From Clostridia bacterium (GTDB lineage: Bacteria > Bacillota > Clostridia > Oscillospirales > UBA644): DNA of 16,170 bases. Positions 13,659 through 16,170 of this stretch are shown one piece after another (position 1 is the stretch's first letter; the number at the start of each line of letters is the position of its first letter). The notes beneath the pieces are model-generated. The model worked only from the letters and a program-made list of their open reading frames with translations. It ran no database searches and had not been told where the DNA came from. The DNA lies in contig JAFPBP010000066.1 of NCBI GenBank assembly GCA_017424085.1, forward strand, positions 1-16,170, given 5' to 3'. Position numbers and translations under genes: made by a program.

Positions 13659-15452
13659 TTACTCCTTTGTCTTTCTCTGTTCCCGCAGTCTCTTCAGGTT
13701 TTCGGCGAAGGCTTGATCTCCTCCTGCCGCCCGCTGGTCGATCCTGCGTTTTTCCTCCTTCAGCACCGTGGCGGCGCGAAGGATCTCCTTGTCATCTGCG
13801 TTGATTGCATCGCAGGACGAGATGAAGCTGACGATGCGCCCCATTTCGTCGGGTTGAAAATATTGAGACAGAAGAAGCCCCGGCTCGGTTGCCGTGGGAT
13901 TCTCCCGAATCTGCTCCAGAAGTGCCATAAAGACCCGTCGGTTGAAGTCTGTGACGAAATCCTCGGGGGAGATCTGCTCGCAGATCTTGTTCGCCTTCTC
14001 GGGGAACGCCAGAAGCACCGAGATCAGATCCTCTTCGGCGCGTGCAGCCTTCAGATGGGTCATGCGCTGGGGATTGATCCGATCCCCCACGCCCCGCAGG
14101 CGGTTGTTTTCGTCCTTTTCCTGTTGCTTCTTCCGCAGGCGCTCCAGATTCCGCAGGCGTTTTGCAACCTCCCGCTTCACCGTATCGTCGGACAGGGTCA
14201 GCATTTTTGCGGCACGGGAGGAATAGATCTCCCGTTGCGCGTCCTGCCGCAGGGATGCCAGAAGATCAAAGACCTCGCCCGAGCATTGCACCCGCTCGCT
14301 GTCCACCGAAAGATCGTACCTTCGCAGGATCTCGTTGAGACGGAAATCCACCCCCGTCTCCGATCCGTCCACCAGCGCCTGGAAGAAGGCTCGTCCTTCC
14401 TTTTTGATGATTTCATCGGGATCCTTGCCGCCCCGCAGGGTCAGCACCCGCACCTGCAGGTCCAGCGACGACAGCACCTGCATGGATCGCTGGGTCGCCT
14501 TCCGTCCTGCCTCGTCGTTATCGTAGCAGAGAACCACCCGATCGGTGTATTTCTTCAGAAGCCTGCCCTGCTCGGGGGTCAGAGCTGTTCCCAGCCCCGC
14601 CACCGCGTTGTCAAACCCCGCCTGATGCATGGCGATCACGTCCATATATCCCTCGCACAGGATCAGACAGTCCCGTTTGGTGGCTTTTGCGTAGTTCATG
14701 GCGTACAGGTTATTCCCCTTGCGGAAGGTGATCACCTCGGGGGAGTTCAGATATTTTGCGGGGTCGTTGGGGTCCATGGACCGTCCGCCGAACCCGATCA
14801 CGTTGCCGTTTGCATCGATGATGGGGAACATGACCCGTCCGCGGAAGCGGTCGAACAGCTTCGTCGTCCCCTTTTCCCGCTCGGAAACAACCACCAGCCC
14901 CGACGCCTTGATCTGCTCGTCCTTGTATCCCCATTCCCGAAGCTTGTCGTACAATCCCGACCAGCCTGCGGGGGAATAGCCGATGCCGAAGCGGATGATG
15001 GTGTTCTTGGTCAGCCCGCGCCCCGTGATATAGTCCAGCGCCGCTTTCCCTTCGGATTGGAAGAGGCATTCATGAAAATAGCGCGCCGCACGGCGATTCA
15101 TTTCCAGAATGGTTTTCCGCAAATGGGTGATCTCGCTGTCAAAGGTGTCCCGCGTGGGCACGGTCATCCCCACCGACTCCGCCAGATACGTGACCGCCTC
15201 GGGGTAGGACATATTCTGCATTTTCATCAGAAACGTGATCGCATCCCCGCCTGCGTTGCATCCGAAGCAATAAAACAGCTGCTTCTGTCCGTCCACGTGA
15301 AAGGACGGGGTCTTTTCGTTATGAAAGGGACAAAGCCCCACCATGGATGAGGACGAGGAACGCTTCAGCGTCACGTATTGCTCCACGATGGAAACGATAT
15401 CCAACCGACTTCGCAGCTCGTGCAAAAATTCTTCTCCGAAAAACTGAGCCAA
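13659..15452 (-). CDS. dnaG: DNA primase DnaG
   Basis: DnaG makes RNA primers at the replication fork. With a TTG start the protein is 597 residues, matching the usual size of about 600. The zinc finger is C41-P-F-H44 and C62-F-G-C65 (CHC2 type). The catalytic core has the RNA polymerase basic segment near FRGRVMFPI (203-211) and FGGRSMD (221-227), and a Toprim domain with Glu267 in LCEGYMD and Asp311/Asp313 in LCYDNDEAG. The C-terminal helicase-binding region runs from about 450 to 597. I chose the TTG at 15450-15452 because GGGAGG is 7 nt upstream and the N-terminus then aligns with typical primases; a further TTG 39 nt upstream has no Shine-Dalgarno. The weak start codon fits the low primase level expected from an operon shared with rpoD. 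Its promoter must lie in the AT-rich 15453-15650 stretch, but I could not pair -35 and -10 boxes with confidence. Confidence 0.97.
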   Translation of the reverse strand: MAQFFGEEFLHELRSRLDIVSIVEQYVTLKRSSSSSMVGLCPFHNEKTPSFHVDGQKQLFYCFGCNAGGDAITFLMKMQNMSYPEAVTYLAESVGMTVPTRDTFDSEITHLRKTILEMNRRAARYFHECLFQSEGKAALDYITGRGLTKNTIIRFGIGYSPAGWSGLYDKLREWGYKDEQIKASGLVVVSEREKGTTKLFDRFRGRVMFPIIDANGNVIGFGGRSMDPNDPAKYLNSPEVITFRKGNNLYAMNYAKATKRDCLILCEGYMDVIAMHQAGFDNAVAGLGTALTPEQGRLLKKYTDRVVLCYDNDEAGRKATQRSMQVLSSLDLQVRVLTLRGGKDPDEIIKKEGRAFFQALVDGSETGVDFRLNEILRRYDLSVDSERVQCSGEVFDLLASLRQDAQREIYSSRAAKMLTLSDDTVKREVAKRLRNLERLRKKQQEKDENNRLRGVGDRINPQRMTHLKAARAEEDLISVLLAFPEKANKICEQISPEDFVTDFNRRVFMALLEQIRENPTATEPGLLLSQYFQPDEMGRIVSFISSCDAINADDKEILRAATVLKEEKRRIDQRAAGGDQAFAENLKRLREQRKTKE

Positions 15453-15459
15453 CGGTAAA

Positions 15460-15465
15460 CCTCCC
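15460..15465 (-). promoter_or_regulatory. Ribosome binding site of dnaG (sets TTG start)
   Basis: On the minus strand GGGAGG ends 7 nt before the TTG at 15450-15452. The alternative in-frame TTG at 15489-15491 has only AT-rich sequence upstream. Confidence 0.8.
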
Positions 15466-15652
15466 TTCGACGTTTCCTTTTCACTATACAAATACGCAAA
15501 ATTTTACCTTTTTCCTCTTCAATTTTTATTTTTCGAATCTTTGTCAAAAAAATAACTTGAAATCAATGCTACCCTGTCGCTACATTTTTACAGTATGAAC
15601 TCCTTCTTCGCTTTTTTTGAAACGTTTGACCCTCAAAAATGCACTGCAAACA

Positions 15653-15687
15653 AAAAAGACAGAAAACGTTTGGCTCTCTGTCTTTTT
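15653..15687 (-). terminator. Terminator after the AGCS symporter gene
   Basis: The arms 15653-15663 and 15677-15687 (AAAAAGACAGA and TCTGTCTTTTT) are perfect complements with a 13-nt loop and end in a T-rich run on either strand. It begins 3 nt past the symporter stop and separates that gene from dnaG. Confidence 0.8.
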
Positions 15688-15690
15688 CGA

Positions 15691-16170
15691 TTACGATGGA
15701 TTTTTCTGTAATTTTTTTGGATCAAATGTTGCGATTCTTGATAACTCGCGGCGGAAGCCCAAAAGTCCCGTCAGATTCAGGATCATCATGCAGGCGTTGA
15801 CGATTTCCGCCGATTGCCAGAGGGCCTGTTGCGGAAATAGGAATGCAACGGCGGGGGAGAGAGTGAACATGATACGGTAGATCGGAATCGCCCGTTTTTT
15901 TCCCAGAAAGACGGCGCAGGTCTCTCCGTAGACACTCCAGCTGAGGACCGCCAGCAGGGCGAACAGGATCAGACAGATCGAAAGGATGATATCTCCCCAT
16001 GGTCCCACCGTTGCCGAGGCGGCGGAAACGGTAGATCGTTCGGTGGTGAGAAGCATCAGGGCAGAGATCGTCGAGATCAAAATTGTGTCCGCAAAAACCT
16101 CGAAAATGCCCCATAACCCCTGCCGCTCGGGGGATTCGTTGCAGGTACCGTGGGCAAGCCCCGCGCTCCC
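15691..16170 (-). CDS. AGCS-family sodium:alanine/glycine symporter, partial (N-terminus beyond right edge)
   Basis: The C-terminal 159 residues of a membrane transporter that co-imports alanine or glycine with sodium. The frame is open from the right edge. Family signatures can be read in order: GSAGLAH near the edge (usual form GSAPxAHA), RQGLWGIFEVFADTILI (about 16-32), the GPWGDIILSICLILFALLAVLSW helix, SWSVYGETCAVFLG (usual form GWSYYGERCxEYLFG), IPIYRIMF, and a final helix with NACMMILNLTGLLGF (usual form NGLMAIPNLIGLL). A short basic cytoplasmic tail ends in PKKLQKNPS. The shorter frame beginning at 16080 is an alternative TTG inside the gene, not a real start. Divergent positions such as HGTCN for HAAAK suggest a distant member. 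The gene ends next to its terminator. Confidence 0.88.
   Translation of the reverse strand, partial: GSAGLAHGTCNESPERQGLWGIFEVFADTILISTISALMLLTTERSTVSAASATVGPWGDIILSICLILFALLAVLSWSVYGETCAVFLGKKRAIPIYRIMFTLSPAVAFLFPQQALWQSAEIVNACMMILNLTGLLGFRRELSRIATFDPKKLQKNPS

Noticed and set aside
13506..15350. A 614-codon plus-strand reading frame opposite dnaG and the start of rpoD
   Set aside because: It is an antisense shadow: the minus strand encodes complete, motif-rich DnaG and RpoD, and the plus-strand product has no recognisable domain or ribosome binding site.
15453..15650. A dnaG promoter built on TTGACA (complement of 15542-15547) or a TATAGT box (complement of 15483-15488)
   Set aside because: The two boxes are 53 nt apart and neither has a good partner at 16-18 nt, so I do not list a promoter although one must lie in this AT-rich stretch.
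15722..16114. An alternative minus-strand frame of 130 codons over the symporter region
   Set aside because: Arginine- and histidine-rich low-plausibility product; the neighbouring frame gives a clear AGCS transporter that stays open to the window edge.
1..16170. CRISPR array, tRNA/rRNA genes, phage or IS transposase genes
   Set aside because: I found no direct-repeat array, no cloverleaf or rRNA sequence, and no transposase, integrase or phage structural motif on either strand.

Overview
The window looks like chromosomal DNA of a Gram-positive Bacillota, most likely an uncultured gut-type member of the Clostridia. The evidence is a Bacillus-type KtrA/KtrB potassium system, a Bacillus cereus-like MetA, a dnaG-rpoD pair with a short SigA-like sigma factor, strong AGGAGG-type ribosome binding sites, consensus sigma-A promoters, and an intergenic hairpin repeat of a kind I recall from gut Clostridia. 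I assign no species. The content is mostly housekeeping, and I see no phage, IS transposase, CRISPR array, tRNA or rRNA.

Layout, left to right. (1) Positions 1-3690 hold a minus-strand operon, read from its promoter at 3660-3688: ktrB, ktrA, a TrmH/SpoU-family RNA 2'-O-methyltransferase and dprA, which is cut by the left edge. (2) Positions 3830-5530 hold two plus-strand genes, each with its own promoter: a divergent macro-domain protein and a Gfo/Idh/MocA-type oxidoreductase that ends at a hairpin terminator. (3) Positions 5441-5736, between convergent genes, hold an imperfect inverted pair of hairpin repeats (5472-5663) and a perfect 25-bp inverted repeat (5691-5745) that overlaps the end of metA. 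(4) Positions 5737-9612 hold a minus-strand operon: phosphoglycolate-phosphatase-like HAD protein, AEC transporter, metY and metA. (5) Positions 9655-15452 hold a minus-strand operon: dnaG, rpoD, HAD-IIA phosphatase, glycerophosphodiester phosphodiesterase and SGNH esterase, ending at a terminator at 9655-9685. (6) Positions 15691-16170 hold the C-terminal 159 residues of an AGCS sodium:alanine/glycine symporter, cut by the right edge and followed by its terminator.

How the genes work together. KtrB is the membrane channel-like subunit and KtrA its nucleotide-binding gating subunit. MetA carries Glu111, the residue associated with acetyl-CoA use, so it should make O-acetylhomoserine; MetY next to it turns that and sulfide into homocysteine. 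The dnaG-rpoD pair is the core of the macromolecular synthesis operon. Here it is extended by three hydrolase genes separated by gaps of exactly 14 nt. The first two could form a short glycerophosphodiester-to-glycerol salvage route, which is inference. The plus-strand reading frames opposite metY and dnaG are shadows of those genes.
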